DNA of 53,648 nucleotides from Sinorhizobium sp. 8-89 (GTDB taxonomy: Bacteria; Pseudomonadota; Alphaproteobacteria; Rhizobiales; Rhizobiaceae), in assembly GCF_030124325.1 (NCBI RefSeq), contig NZ_JASKLR010000021.1, positions 1-53,648 of the forward strand, given 5' to 3'. The position numbers were made by a program, and so were the translations under genes. The notes under the pieces were generated by a model. The model worked only from the letters and a program-made list of their open reading frames with translations, searched no databases and was not told the origin of the DNA. Shown here in pieces: positions 30,889 to 40,754 of this stretch (its first letter is position 1; each line of letters opens with the position of its first letter).

Positions 30889-32586
30889 TCAGCTACGCGG
30901 AGGGAAACGTCGTCGACTCGCTGTTATCCGACCCCGTGTTCTCTCCGTCGAATTTGTCCCACCTAGCTCGCTGAGGCATCCCGCGTCTCTGGAGGCGGTC
31001 CAGCCTCCGTCTACGTGCAGGGTCGAGCCGTTGATGTAGCAGGCATCTGACGAGGCCAGAAAGTAGGCCGCGTCGGCGACTTCTTCCGGGCCGCCAAACC
31101 TTCCCAAAGGGATCAGCTGTCTGAGCCTCGTCTGGTCCATGCCGGCTACCTTTTCCCACTCGATGGCGCTGGACGTGCGGATGTGACCTGGAGCGACTGT
31201 GGCTGTGCGGATCCCAACTGGCCCGAGTTCGGCCGCCATGCAGCGGGTCAGCATGTCTATGCCTGCATTGTATGCGCGGTAGGCATGACCCAGCCCGAGA
31301 GGTAAGAGGCCGCAACTTGCCCCAAGATTGAGAATTACGCTGCCAGGTCGCATTGATATAGCGGCCTCACGTACGCATGTGAAGGCGCCAGAAAGATTCA
31401 CATCCAGATGGTGTTTGAGCGCTGCCGGCACCTGTTCGATAGGGGGGACGAGTGTATCACTCATGCCAGGGCCGTTGACAAATACGTCGATGTGGCCGAA
31501 GCGCTCCCTCACCTCTTCGAACAACGCCACGACCTCGCTCTCCACCGTCCTGTCCACGCGTTTTGCCAGGTGCTTGTCACCGAGCAAGCCCGACAACCCT
31601 ACCGCTGCATCACCGTCGACGTCAGCGATCACGAGCGTATCGCCGTTCGCGGCAAAACGGCGAGCGACGGCCGCGCCTATGCCTTTAGCGCCGCCCATGA
31701 CGACTACTGTTCGCGCCTTGGTGCCTTCGAGCGGCGGGGAGAGTTCTGCTTGGGGCGCCGCATCCTTGGGCGGATTTGCACGACCCGGTTGATTGAATGA
31801 CATGCAACCACCATCGACCACAAGCGTAGACCCCGTGATGTAACCTGCCTGCGCGCTGGCCAGAAAACGCACGGCGTGCGCGATCTCGTCGGGACGAGCC
31901 ATTCGGCCGATCGGTACCCGGCACCTGATTGCGGTAGCGTTGATTTTGCCGGTGCGCTCCAGTTCGGCAACCATCGGCGTGCGTACGTAGCCGGGCGCTA
32001 CCGCTGTCACACGGATGCCGCGCGAACCCCATGCGGTGGCCAGCGATTTCGTGATTGAGATCAGACCAGCTTTCGAAGCGGCGTAGGCATTGCGCTTCGG
32101 GTTGCTGGCCAGGCCAGCCATCGAAGCGATATTGACTATGGCTGCGCCAGGTTTCATCAGCTTCGCGGTTTCGCGCGCCATGGTGTACGGCCCCGTGAGG
32201 TTTACGGCTAAAGCGCGTTGAAAATCCTCCACCGGAGTGTCTGCGGTCGCCGTCATGGTCGGCGCTATCCCCGCATTGTTGACAAGCACTCCAATCTGCG
32301 AAAATCGGCTTTCGATGAGGGCACAGAGGGTGACGACCTCTTCTTCTCGAGACACGTCGCACTCAAGGCCAAGGTGGGGCTGGCCCAGATGACGCCCCAA
32401 TTCAATTACGCCACTGTCCGGGAGGTCCACCGCGACAACAATGTCTCCAGCCGCGGCAAAGGTGTCGACCAGCGCACGGCCAATACCCCCTGCAGCACCT
32501 GTGATGATGATGACCCGCCCTGGCTGAACCTGCCGATCGTCTGGGCGTGTCCCGGCAGGAAGCGCTGGATATCGCAGTCTTATCAT
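30889..32586 (-). CDS. Fused double short-chain dehydrogenase (Y4vI-like)
   Basis: 565 residues made of two complete SDR domains in one chain. Domain 1 (about 20-265) has [29 protein letters not shown] and [14 protein letters not shown]. Domain 2 (about 300-545) has [22 protein letters not shown], ...[12 protein letters not shown], but its catalytic region reads [10 protein letters not shown], with N in place of the lysine of YxxxK, so domain 2 may be inactive or altered. Overlaps the upstream SnoaL-like gene by four bases (ATGA). Tandem SDR fusions are unusual; Y4vI of NGR234 has the same layout. Substrate unknown. Confidence 0.85.
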   Translation of the reverse strand: MIRLRYPALPAGTRPDDRQVQPGRVIIITGAAGGIGRALVDTFAAAGDIVVAVDLPDSGVIELGRHLGQPHLGLECDVSREEEVVTLCALIESRFSQIGVLVNNAGIAPTMTATADTPVEDFQRALAVNLTGPYTMARETAKLMKPGAAIVNIASMAGLASNPKRNAYAASKAGLISITKSLATAWGSRGIRVTAVAPGYVRTPMVAELERTGKINATAIRCRVPIGRMARPDEIAHAVRFLASAQAGYITGSTLVVDGGCMSFNQPGRANPPKDAAPQAELSPPLEGTKARTVVVMGGAKGIGAAVARRFAANGDTLVIADVDGDAAVGLSGLLGDKHLAKRVDRTVESEVVALFEEVRERFGHIDVFVNGPGMSDTLVPPIEQVPAALKHHLDVNLSGAFTCVREAAISMRPGSVILNLGASCGLLPLGLGHAYRAYNAGIDMLTRCMAAELGPVGIRTATVAPGHIRTSSAIEWEKVAGMDQTRLRQLIPLGRFGGPEEVADAAYFLASSDACYINGSTLHVDGGWTASRDAGCLSELGGTNSTERTRGRITASRRRFPPRS

Positions 32587-33161
32587 AGTTCTTCGTCTCC
32601 ACTGCCGACCCGGTCCTCTGGATGACTTGTCGCGGCAATACGGCGCTTCGAAAGCGCGTAGACCGGATCATTCGGGTGCGGGGCTCCAATTGGCTGGCGA
32701 GGGCCGAACCGTTCTGGTTCTAAGGACGTCGGAGGCTTCTGCTCTTCGACCCAATCATAAACCACGACGCGTTCCAAGATGCGCCACTCTCCTTCCCTTT
32801 TCTGAAACAGATCGCAGTAGCGTCCGCATAGGAGCACCTGGGTTACCTCGCCTGCCCCGTCAGGTCCGCGTTGCAGCGCCGTGAAATAACTCTCGACCGC
32901 GGCTTCTGCCGGGCTGCGGAACTCAAACATGATGTTCGTAATCTGGTGGATGTTGCGCGGCTGCGTTTTGAAGACGCCAACCGCAAGCTGAATGAAACCG
33001 TCGACAGAGCCGGAGTAACTCCCGTGATTGTCACGCGCATCCGGCCAATAACAGCTGCGCAAAGCGGCCTCGTCTGCGCGGTCAATTCCTCGACAGTACC
33101 GATGGAGACAGTCGCGGATGGCGTCTCGGTCGAATAGTCTGGTTACGCTCTGTTTGTTCAT
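32583..33161 (-). CDS. SnoaL/NTF2-like small-domain protein
   Basis: 192 residues with an alpha+beta barrel pattern of the SnoaL-like (NTF2 superfamily) type: [18 protein letters not shown] near residue 10, then [14 protein letters not shown] and [16 protein letters not shown]. Such proteins act as small isomerases, dehydratases or the beta part of ring-hydroxylating oxygenases. Start ATG at 33161 with GAGAG close by; an upstream extension to 33224 is unlikely. Translationally coupled to the double SDR, so likely the same pathway. Reaction unknown; corresponds by position to Y4vH. Confidence 0.7.
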   Translation of the reverse strand: MNKQSVTRLFDRDAIRDCLHRYCRGIDRADEAALRSCYWPDARDNHGSYSGSVDGFIQLAVGVFKTQPRNIHQITNIMFEFRSPAEAAVESYFTALQRGPDGAGEVTQVLLCGRYCDLFQKREGEWRILERVVVYDWVEEQKPPTSLEPERFGPRQPIGAPHPNDPVYALSKRRIAATSHPEDRVGSGDEEL

Positions 33162-33351
33162 GGGCTCTCTACAGGTTTCTGAAGATTGAAGGAGCGTGTG
33201 CCTGCCTGGCACGAGGACATTCAAGCCATTGCAGTTTAAGCGTGCGGGTGGGGCTCGAATGGCCTGATATTGTTCCCCTTCCGAGACAATCAGGCCACCT
33301 TGAGGTCCGTTAGAACCCGTTCGAAAAGGTGCTTGACCGACTTCGAAAGAT

Positions 33352-33694
33352 CTAGCAGCACCTACAGGTGAGTGCCTCCGATTGTCTTACCTGCTCGACA
33401 ATCATGTCCATGTGCTTGCGCAGGAAGGACGGCTGTCGTTCAATAACCTGGGACGGCGACTTCACCCCGAACATCGCTTGAACCTGGGAGTAAATGGCCT
33501 CGGCATTGGCCCGCAGCGCTGCCATCATCTTCAGCGGCAGTGCGAGCCCTGCCCGTTGTGGATTCGAAGATCGATTCAACCATTTTCTGAGCCTCAAAAG
33601 CGAGTATCAGCTGCTCGCCTCCTTTGATCGCCGTGGATCGATCAAAGGACGACTTTTCCATAGTTTCAAAGGGTTTTTCTGCCGTCTCGCTCAT
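33352..33694 (-). pseudogene. Phasin, frameshifted
   Basis: The first half in one frame reads MSETAEKPFETMEKSS and LILAFEAQKMVESIFEST; near 33545-33560 the phasin pattern moves to another frame, continuing KMMAALRANAEAIYSQVQAM then SPSQVIERQPSFLRKHMDM. Intact phasins coat polyhydroxybutyrate granules. One frameshift and a short C terminus suggest loss of function. Its control region (NifA site, sigma-54-like promoter, AAGGA ribosome site) still looks complete. A sequencing error at the shift cannot be excluded. Confidence 0.7.
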
Positions 33695-33886
33695 TTCCTT
33701 TTTCCTTTTCGTTTACGACGGTGTGGCTTTCCAAGTTGGAGTGTACAAATCGGCTTGCAGCCGTCGCGAGAACTCAGTTGAATTTGCCTCATCTTCATGA
33801 ATCCAGGCCACTCGGGCTTGAGACCTCGTATTCGAGGCTGTAGAAGTGTGCTCACCCAACAAGCAGCCACCGCCTGTCAGTGCAGT

Positions 33887-33903
33887 GTTCAAAGTTCATG
33901 CCA
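33887..33903 (-). promoter_or_regulatory. Sigma-54-like promoter of the phasin gene
   Basis: Minus strand TGGCAT-GAACT-TTGAA. The -24 half is good; the -12 half has TTGA instead of TTGC, the same variant as the nifQ and EamA promoters here. Confidence 0.6.
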
Positions 33904-33992
33904 ATTTCATCGACAGCTCCCAAAGCTGAATATTAGACGTTCTTTTCAGCTACTTAGGCGCAAGTGTGGAGGAATTCGATCAGACGAGGCTG

Positions 33993-34008
33993 TGTCGTCA
34001 ATTCGACA
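33993..34008. promoter_or_regulatory. NifA site of the phasin gene
   Basis: TGT-CGTCAATTCG-ACA, an exact TGT-N10-ACA palindrome 90 bases upstream of the promoter. Confidence 0.8.
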
Positions 34009-34117
34009 AGGCGGACAGTCTTGTCCGAGTGCCTCGCGAGGCCGCTGAGAGTACATGAAACTGCGAATGAAGCGCGGGGAGATCACATCGCCTCTTTGTA
34101 CCCGTGCGGCGTTCCGA

Positions 34118-35335
34118 TCAGGACCAAGCCACAATGAGATCTTTAATCCCGAATACATGACCCCCGTGGATGATCGGCGCCGTACCTTCCTTGATTCCAA
34201 ATGGCGGGATGTGCGCCAACCATTCACGTAGACCAACGACAATTTCTCGCCGGGCAAGGTGCGCGCCAAGGCAAAGATGAGGACCAAAGCCAAAGGCGGT
34301 ATGGTGGTTGTCCTGTCGTGCCAGATCGATAGAGTTAGGGCACTCAAATTCAGACGGGTCACGATTAGCGATCATAGTGGCGCAGCAGACATAGTCTCCC
34401 TCACGGATCGGCACGCCTTCGAATTCGACGTCCTTCGTGGCTACGCGAATCATCTGAACAGTTGAATAAGCGCGCAGCAACTCTTCAGTGGCGAGCACGA
34501 GCCGGCCTGGTTCGTTCCGCAGCAATTCTTGGTCTTCGGGATTGCGCGCAAGATAGGCAATGTCAAAGCCTATGGCGGCTGCGACCGTGTCAAGTCCCGC
34601 GACCATGAAAAGCACGCCGATGCCACGGACTTCCTCCTTTGTTAAGGAGCGGCCGTCGACCTCAGCCTGCACGATGAATGTCATGAAATCAAAAGCTGGT
34701 TTCTTGCGGCGCATCGCTGCAACTTCGTCAATGAATGTCACGATCGACCGGGCTGCTGCCGTTCGCTTGACCTTCTCACCGTGGAGCAAATCGCCTACCC
34801 AGCTAACGAATTCATCGGATCGGCTCTCTGAAAGCCCCAGAAAGCTAAGGAAAACGCTTACCGTGAAGGGAAAGGCGAAATCCTTCATCACGTCACAGCT
34901 GGTCCCGGATCGGGCTATCGCGTCGATCAGCACACTCGCTCTCAGGCGGACGGTCGGCTCCAGGGCCATCACCCGCTTAGATGAGAACAGAGGATTTAGC
35001 AGTTTACGGAAGACACCATGAGCCGGTGGATCCAATTCAAGGGGGATAACCGGCCAGTGCTCGCCGAGTGCGGAGGCGAAGATGCTACGATGACTGGAAA
35101 AGGTCTCAGCGTCCTCCAGCACCCTGCGCTGGTCTCTCGCGCGTGTGATGACCCAGGTACCTCGTCCATCGCGCGTGTTGCAAGGAGAGTAAAAGATTGG
35201 TGGGCCGTCATGAACGCAAGCCACGGCGGCGTGCGGATCCCCGTTAGGCGTCGGCGCCATGCCGGGCGACGTGAATAGACTGAAGTCCCTCACCAATCCG
35301 GGCGGAACATGATCTGGAATGGGATTGCTCTCCAC
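34118..35335 (-). CDS. Cytochrome P450 (CYP127-like, Y4vG-like)
   Basis: Soluble heme monooxygenase of 405 residues. I-helix motif is AGLDTVAA (D in place of the usual E of AGxET), ExxR is EELLR, and the heme loop is FGFGPHLCLGAH with the cysteine ligand. Start: the GTG at 35335 follows AGGAG; the frame opens at another GTG at 35356. It lies upstream of the SnoaL/double SDR/luciferase-like genes on the same strand, as y4vG-y4vJ do in NGR234, so these probably share a pathway that oxidises an unknown small molecule. A promoter could not be identified; a lookalike at about 35478-35495 has spacing one base short. Confidence 0.85.
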   Translation of the reverse strand: MESNPIPDHVPPGLVRDFSLFTSPGMAPTPNGDPHAAVACVHDGPPIFYSPCNTRDGRGTWVITRARDQRRVLEDAETFSSHRSIFASALGEHWPVIPLELDPPAHGVFRKLLNPLFSSKRVMALEPTVRLRASVLIDAIARSGTSCDVMKDFAFPFTVSVFLSFLGLSESRSDEFVSWVGDLLHGEKVKRTAAARSIVTFIDEVAAMRRKKPAFDFMTFIVQAEVDGRSLTKEEVRGIGVLFMVAGLDTVAAAIGFDIAYLARNPEDQELLRNEPGRLVLATEELLRAYSTVQMIRVATKDVEFEGVPIREGDYVCCATMIANRDPSEFECPNSIDLARQDNHHTAFGFGPHLCLGAHLARREIVVGLREWLAHIPPFGIKEGTAPIIHGGHVFGIKDLIVAWS

Positions 35336-35683
35336 TCGATTTCTCCTTCTCAACACTCATCAGCTGCGCCCGATCGTTTTCACATCCGGCAAGGGTTCTG
35401 GGTTACACTTATCTCTGACCTCTTTCTCTTGCGGGAGTTCCCTCGCGGCTCGACGACTACAGGCCTCGGGCCGGGCAAGCTTCAAAGTCCTGCCAATCTG
35501 CTGGTTGACCCGAAAACCGCAGTGCGACCGAAGAAGTTGGCCGGGGGGTCCGGAGTCCTGGAGCATCGAGGAGCCGGGGAAATACTGCTGCAGAAAACGC
35601 CCATGGTTGCGCAGGAAGGAAAGTAGGCGCGCTCTGGAGAATAAGACCGCGCCCGCACTTGTCCGGGTTTGCCGTAGGAGGCA
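35336..35683. other. Intergenic region between P450 and dctA
   Basis: No supported gene. Minus-strand sequence contains TTGGCAGGACTTTGAAG, close to the variant sigma-54 promoters here but one base short between the two halves. Confidence 0.35.
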
Positions 35684-37003
35684 TTACTCCGCTGGCTGGA
35701 CGGCCGCAGGGATCGGCGCGTCCCCTGCAAGGGCGCTCGCAAGCTGCGCCTGATTGAGCTCGCCTTCCCATTTCGCCACCACGACCGTCGCAACTGCATT
35801 ACCGATTATATTGATAATTGCGCGGCATTCCGACATGAAGCGGTCGATGCCGAGGATCAGCGCCATGCCGGCGACCGGTACGGAGGGAACGACCGAGAGC
35901 GTGGCGGCAAGGGTGATGAAGCCCGCGCCGGTGATGCCGGCAGCCCCCTTCGAGCTCAGCATGGCGACAAGCAGGAGCAGGATCTGGTCACCGAGCGACA
36001 GCGGGATATCGGTCGCCTGCGCGATGAAGAGCGCGGCAAGCGTCATGTAGATGTTGGTGCCGTCGAGGTTGAAGGAATAGCCGGTCGGGATGACGAGGCC
36101 GACGACCGAGCGCTTGCAGCCTGCCTTCTCCATCTTGTTCATCAGGCCCGGCAGTGCCGCTTCCGAAGAGGACGTGCCGAGCACGAGCAGCAGTTCTTCC
36201 TTGATGTAGCGGATGAGCGCGACGATCGAGAAGCCGTTGTAGCGTGCGACGGCGCCGAGCACGATGAAGACGAACAGGAACGAGGTCAGGTAGAAGGTGC
36301 CGATTAGCATGGCGAGGTTGGCGATCGAGGCGATGCCGTACTTGCCGATGGTGAAGGCCATCGCACCGAAGGCGCCGATCGGAGCGGCCTTCATGAGGAT
36401 CGCGACCAGACGGAAGATCGGCAGCGTCAGCGCCTGCAGGAAGTCGACGACGGGCTCGGCCTTCTTGCCGACCATGGCGAGCGAAATGCCGAAGAGGACC
36501 GAGATGAACAGCACCGACAGGATGTCGCCCTCGACGAAGGCGCCGATCAGCGTTGTCGGGATGATGTTCATGAGGAAGCCGGTGACGGACTGCTCATGCG
36601 CCTTGGCCGTATAGGTGGCAACCGCCTTAGCATCGAGCGAGACCGGGTCGATATGCATGCCGGCACCCGGCTGGACGACATTCGCGACGATGAGACCGAC
36701 AATGAGCGCGAGGGTCGAGAAGGTCAGGAAGTAGATCATCGCCTTGCCGGCGACGCGCCCGACCTTGGCGAGGTCGGTCATGCCGGCAATACCGGTCGCG
36801 ACCGTCAGGAAGATGACTGGCGCGATGATCATCTTGACGAGCTTGATGAAGGCGTCGCCGAGCGGCTTCAACTGCGTGCCGAGTTCGGGGTAGAAATGCC
36901 CGAGCAGGATGCCCGCGGCGATCGCCGCGAGGACTTGGACATAGAGGTGGCGATAAAAGGGTGTCTTGCGGCGAACCTCCGCGGAATGTTCTGCGATCAA
37001 CAT
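35684..37003 (-). CDS. dctA: C4-dicarboxylate transporter DctA
   Basis: Inner-membrane symporter that takes up succinate, malate and fumarate, the carbon source of bacteroids. 439 residues from the ATG at 37003, matching the start of other rhizobial DctA proteins ([10 protein letters not shown]); eight or more hydrophobic segments. Family motifs seen: [31 protein letters not shown] (re-entrant loop), [14 protein letters not shown] and SKGAAGITG. Very GC-rich third positions, unlike its neighbours, suggest it came from a chromosomal copy. It follows nifQ by ~115 bases and is probably cotranscribed from the nifQ promoter, so NifA rather than DctD would control it. Confidence 0.95.
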   Translation of the reverse strand: MLIAEHSAEVRRKTPFYRHLYVQVLAAIAAGILLGHFYPELGTQLKPLGDAFIKLVKMIIAPVIFLTVATGIAGMTDLAKVGRVAGKAMIYFLTFSTLALIVGLIVANVVQPGAGMHIDPVSLDAKAVATYTAKAHEQSVTGFLMNIIPTTLIGAFVEGDILSVLFISVLFGISLAMVGKKAEPVVDFLQALTLPIFRLVAILMKAAPIGAFGAMAFTIGKYGIASIANLAMLIGTFYLTSFLFVFIVLGAVARYNGFSIVALIRYIKEELLLVLGTSSSEAALPGLMNKMEKAGCKRSVVGLVIPTGYSFNLDGTNIYMTLAALFIAQATDIPLSLGDQILLLLVAMLSSKGAAGITGAGFITLAATLSVVPSVPVAGMALILGIDRFMSECRAIINIIGNAVATVVVAKWEGELNQAQLASALAGDAPIPAAVQPAE

Positions 37004-37118
37004 GACAAAATCCTCCACATGGTTGCGTGCGTGTGCCGTGAACCGAGCCTCCTGAATTGACGAAAGGCCTGACATCCCTCAACAGCTCGCGTGGGTGGCC
37101 TAACTTAGGGTCGGCTCC

Positions 37119-37796
37119 CTACGTGACCTCCTCGCGACGACCGTCGAATTCCTCAGGGCCAAAGCAGTTTTTCAATTCCTTGCATTCTTGGCAGCTGGGT
37201 GCGGTGCACAACGAAAAGCCCTCAGCCTCGCAGAGCTTGCGGTAAAAATACTTCTTCCACCGCATGTTATTCGTATTGCCGGCTGCAAGCGTGGGGAAAT
37301 GAGTGGCGAGCAGGCGGCTTAGTTCGACCCGGTCGAAAAGACCAAGCTCTCGCCAGAGGTGGTCGTGGCGCATGGCACGCCGGGCAATGATCTTGGCGAA
37401 ACGGACGCTCGCCGGACCGCCTGGTCGAGCATGCGCGAGCAGCAAACCGCGCAGGAGTTCCTCCTCCGCGCCAGGCTCCACCTCGCGTACTTCTTCCAAG
37501 CGAAAGGCGTGAATCGTTGGGGCAGGGAAATTGCCGTTCAGGATATCCCGCAGCTCGACCTGCGAAAGCCCCGTTGCCTCTGTTGCAGTTGCCTCGCCGG
37601 CATCGATTTCCTCGAGTGCACGCGAGAGGACACAGGCAAGCACGTACTGATCGAAATCCATTTCGAGGTCTAGAGGCGCCCATGGTCCGAGGCCCAGCGA
37701 CTGAAATAATTGTCGCCAACCCGGCCGATCGGGCATTCTAATTCCGAGGGTGGCTCTCCCTTTCGAAAAAGCGCGGAATTGAGCTATGTTCGACAT
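37119..37796 (-). CDS. nifQ: Molybdenum delivery protein NifQ
   Basis: Iron-sulfur protein that supplies molybdenum for FeMo-cofactor synthesis. 225 residues; the C terminus carries the NifQ cysteine signature CTAPSCQECKELKNC (Cx4Cx2Cx5C), preceded by MRWKKYFYRKLCEAEGF. All four cysteines are intact. ATG at 37796 with AAGGAAAG upstream. First gene of a nifQ-dctA operon. Confidence 0.93.
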   Translation of the reverse strand: MSNIAQFRAFSKGRATLGIRMPDRPGWRQLFQSLGLGPWAPLDLEMDFDQYVLACVLSRALEEIDAGEATATEATGLSQVELRDILNGNFPAPTIHAFRLEEVREVEPGAEEELLRGLLLAHARPGGPASVRFAKIIARRAMRHDHLWRELGLFDRVELSRLLATHFPTLAAGNTNNMRWKKYFYRKLCEAEGFSLCTAPSCQECKELKNCFGPEEFDGRREEVT

Positions 37797-37883
37797 GTTG
37801 CTTTCCTTCCCTGTTTCGTTCCACGCACCGGGTGCTCGAGGTGATTACGGCACGGCAGTTCTGGCCGCTTCGTGCCGGGGGAG

Positions 37884-37900
37884 TTTCAAAACTCGTGCCA
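37884..37900 (-). promoter_or_regulatory. Sigma-54-like promoter of nifQ-dctA
   Basis: Minus strand TGGCAC-GAGTT-TTGAA, ~90 bases before nifQ. Perfect -24 half; TTGA in the -12 half. Confidence 0.65.
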
Positions 37901-37985
37901 ATCGAGTCTGCTGAGCCGAAGACGTAATTTTGTGGTCATTCAAGGACTAAATGGATGTCCGGCAGACAGCAGGCGCATGCGGCCA

Positions 37986-38001
37986 TGTCGAGAGAACGAC
38001 A
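37986..38001. promoter_or_regulatory. NifA site between nifQ and the peroxiredoxin gene
   Basis: TGT-CGAGAGAACG-ACA, exact TGT-N10-ACA. 85 bases upstream of the nifQ promoter and ~260 bases from the divergent peroxiredoxin promoter; it may serve both. Confidence 0.8.
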
Positions 38002-38259
38002 AAGACGACATTAGACGTCGGATCCGTGCCAAAAGCAGCGGCCGGTTCCCTCAATGGAAAAGCGGGACCGCCAATTCGGGGCAAACTCCACACACCCTGG
38101 CCTTGCAGGCGGTAGCGTTGGTACGCGCGAGCGACTGCCAACCATTGCGCCTATGGTTTGGGCCTCGAGAAGCTGCGAGTGTTCCACCCTATGCGAATGG
38201 CTAATACCTGCACACCACACCGGCTACACAAGCAGTGCCGCTGCAGGGTTGATGCCGAA

Positions 38260-38275
38260 TGGCACAGCGCTTGCT
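38260..38275 (+). promoter_or_regulatory. Sigma-54 promoter of the peroxiredoxin gene
   Basis: TGGCAC-AGCGC-TTGCT, a full match to the -24/-12 consensus, ~200 bases before the start. Confidence 0.8.
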
Positions 38276-38476
38276 TTTCGCTTGTGAGTGGCCGCCAAGC
38301 TGCCAAATAGAAGATTGAAAGCGACGCCCTGACATGCCCGATATTACAAATCTCTTGAGGACTAGTGGTCGTCCTTGTTGGTGGCGGACGTTAATCGAGA
38401 CACTCCCAAGTAACGGGTTTCGCAAGAGGATCCAGAGCGGCGAATGCGCCAGTTCTTTTCCGAAGGAGCAATGCTG

Positions 38477-39025
38477 ATGGCTATAAAAAAGAGAATCCCC
38501 TTTGTCGCCTTTCGCACGCGCGTTCGCGACGAGACTGTGGAGGGGCCAAATCCATACCGTTGGGAAGTCAAAACAACCGAGGACTACTTTAGCGGCAAAC
38601 GCGCTATTCTGTTTTCGCTTCCCGGTGCCTTCACGCCGACCTGCTCGACACAGCAATTGCCCGATTTTGAGAAGCTTTGTGACGAATTCTGGAAGGTGGG
38701 AATTGAATCGGTTTACTGCCTGTCAGTCAATGATGCGTTCGTGATGAATGCATGGGGCAAGGCGTTGGGGCTAAAGAAGGTCAAGCTTATTCCTGATGGT
38801 TCGGGCGAATTCACTCGCAAGATGGGCATGTTGGTCGCAAAGGACAATCTTGGCTTTGGCATGCGCTCGTGGCGTTACGCTGCCCTTATCAATGATGGCG
38901 TGGTGGAGCAATGGTTCGAAGAGGAAGGTTTCTCGGACAACTGCGATTCCGATCCCTATGGGATCTCTTCTCCGCAGAACATTCTCGAAACGCTGAGGAC
39001 GCCGAATGCCGCATCTGCCTCCTGA
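38477..39025 (+). CDS. Peroxiredoxin, Prx5/AhpE-like (Y4vD-like)
   Basis: Thiol peroxidase of 182 residues that reduces peroxides, protecting nitrogenase-active cells. The catalytic motif PGAFTPTCSTQQLP holds the peroxidatic cysteine, preceded by KRAILFSL; SVNDAFVMNAWGKAL and a second cysteine segment (FSDNCDSDPYG) follow. The ATG at 38477 has GGAG eight bases upstream; the ATG at 38471 is too close to it. A sigma-54 promoter precedes it, and the Rhizobium etli homologue PrxS is also under symbiotic sigma-54 control. Confidence 0.9.
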   Translation: MAIKKRIPFVAFRTRVRDETVEGPNPYRWEVKTTEDYFSGKRAILFSLPGAFTPTCSTQQLPDFEKLCDEFWKVGIESVYCLSVNDAFVMNAWGKALGLKKVKLIPDGSGEFTRKMGMLVAKDNLGFGMRSWRYAALINDGVVEQWFEEEGFSDNCDSDPYGISSPQNILETLRTPNAASAS

Positions 39026-39380
39026 ACGGCCCCCTGAAAATATCGATCTGGCTATGGAGCCTGCACCGGTTGTTTCGAACAGGCCGGTCGGCTGATGGGC
39101 AGCTTGTATTCTACGCTGCCATGCGGTAGCCATGACGCTGATTTCTCTTCCTGCCAGCCTCTTCACACTTCTGCGAGCAGCCAGTCTGCTGTCCGTCGTC
39201 GGCGAAGTGTCGCATGCGCCCATCGATTATGATCAACGACGGCTGGGCTAAGGGCGTGGAGCTGATCAAGTTTGGTTTTTGTTGACTTCCGCCATTCGAC
39301 GCCAATATGAGAAGATTGGAATAGATGGTCGGGCGGAGTGCGCAACTTTCCGCGGATAAAGGGAATGGAGTAGAACGGCT
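39026..39380. other. Intergenic region, no gene seen
   Basis: Short frames only; no promoter of the sigma-54 type found for the glycosyltransferase gene. Confidence 0.35.
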
Positions 39381-40346
39381 TTGCCTAAATTGCTAACGGA
39401 ACGTCCAGCTCCCATTGTTGCCAGATGTCTCGATTCGTGGGGAGACTTGGATGATGCAATCCACCATCTCACTCCAAAGGGTAGTGGGATCTGGAACAAT
39501 GTCGCCTTCGTGCGCAAGACGTCTTTCGCGCCCGATTGGCATATTGTCTTTAATTCTGCCTCTCTTTTCGGGTTACCCGTCGAGATCGAGGCGAGCCCGA
39601 ACAGGATAATTTATGCTATCGGCGAACCGCCGACGAAAGCTCATCGCGTGTTCCACGAAGGGCAGGGGCTAAATAGCATCGTTCTCACGTCTGACGCGGA
39701 GTTGGCAGCTCGGCACGATGCAGGGCGCCGGTTCGTCCTGTCTCCACCGATCACTCGGGCTTGGTCTGTAAGAAAGACTTATGACCAACTTCTGGCCACC
39801 GAAGTCGTTGACAAGCCGCGCCGGCTCTCGTGGATCACCAGCAATATCGCCCTCCTCCAAGGACATCGATATCGATTGGCATTTCTGGAACGACTACGAG
39901 GGGCGGTCGATTTTGACCTGTTCGGTCGAGGTTTTCGGCTGATCGGAGACAAATGGGATGCACTCGCGCCTTATCGCTACAGTATAGCCTTCGAAAATAC
40001 TCGTGCGGACTACTATTTCACCGAGAAGCTAATGGATTGCTTCGTTGCTGAAACAATGCCGATCTATTACGGTAGTCAGGACGTTACACGGTTTTTCCCT
40101 TCCGAATCAATGGTGATAATTAATCCAGAGGACCCAACGGTGTTGGACAAGATCCGAGAAGTTATTGACTCGGACCTCTGGAAGGAACGCCGCGACGCAA
40201 TACGTGAGGCTAAGCGATTGGTTCTTGAGAAATATAATACATTTGCTTATCTCGCCAACTTCATCGAGAGCGTTCGGGATGTTCCTTTGCCCCCCGAACT
40301 TATACAGATTCGTCCCTCTGCGGTCGATTTTGGGAGGGACGAATGA
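39381..40346 (+). CDS. Glycosyltransferase family 10 (alpha-1,3-fucosyltransferase-like)
   Basis: 321-residue protein whose C-terminal half has the GT10 donor-binding signature: YRYSIAFENTRADYYFTEKL, then FVAETMPIYYGSQDV and a FFP motif. GT10 enzymes move fucose from GDP-fucose to GlcNAc-type acceptors, so likely targets are lipopolysaccharide or a surface glycan, or conceivably a Nod factor. This differs from NodZ, which is GT23 and alpha-1,6. The only possible start before an in-frame stop at 39357 is TTG at 39381, with GGAG about 11 bases upstream. The N terminus may therefore be weakly translated. It lies between nif-regulated genes but has no visible NifA promoter. Confidence 0.8.
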   Translation: MPKLLTERPAPIVARCLDSWGDLDDAIHHLTPKGSGIWNNVAFVRKTSFAPDWHIVFNSASLFGLPVEIEASPNRIIYAIGEPPTKAHRVFHEGQGLNSIVLTSDAELAARHDAGRRFVLSPPITRAWSVRKTYDQLLATEVVDKPRRLSWITSNIALLQGHRYRLAFLERLRGAVDFDLFGRGFRLIGDKWDALAPYRYSIAFENTRADYYFTEKLMDCFVAETMPIYYGSQDVTRFFPSESMVIINPEDPTVLDKIREVIDSDLWKERRDAIREAKRLVLEKYNTFAYLANFIESVRDVPLPPELIQIRPSAVDFGRDE

Positions 40347-40540
40347 AGGACTCGGATGTTCGCTCGCATCCGGCGCCCCACGATTGGCTAAATTTGGTCT
40401 AATTATGGCTGCTCAAAGGCACACGAATCACCAGAAATCCTGATCATCGATTTGTGCGATCATGTTCTTTGTTGTGGAGGAGATGATCGATGGGGGACGC
40501 GATGATTGCAGTTGCCTTAGAGGCTGTCTCAAAAAGAAGT

Positions 40541-40620
40541 GGGCGATTTCAATAGCTCTGGGTTCCGTCGGATTTGCAAAGATTGAATGGAACTCACAAG
40601 CGCCTGAACTGAAATCGCCC
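40541..40620. repeat. 80-bp palindromic element (MITE- or hairpin-like)
   Basis: Outer arms GGGCGATTTCA (40541-40551) and TGAAATCGCCC (40610-40620) are perfect inverted repeats; an inner pair GGTTCC / GGAAC is also present. Just left of it is GAGGCTGTCTCAAAAAGAAG, which looks like an IS end. No gene is supported at 40347-40754. Confidence 0.6.
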
Positions 40621-40754
40621 GGCGGCAATATGGGCGCGTGTTATGTAAGTGATCTTGCGGATCGTGAGTGGCTTGGTGCAGTTCCCCGCCCCTGAGCGGT
40701 CCGAACGGATTGGAGTTGAGATTTGGAAACGACATGCCGGCGTGAGCAGTTGGG

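Noticed and set aside
35478..35495. Variant sigma-54 promoter for the second P450
   Set aside because: Looks like the TTGA-type promoters but the halves are one base too close and there is no NifA site.
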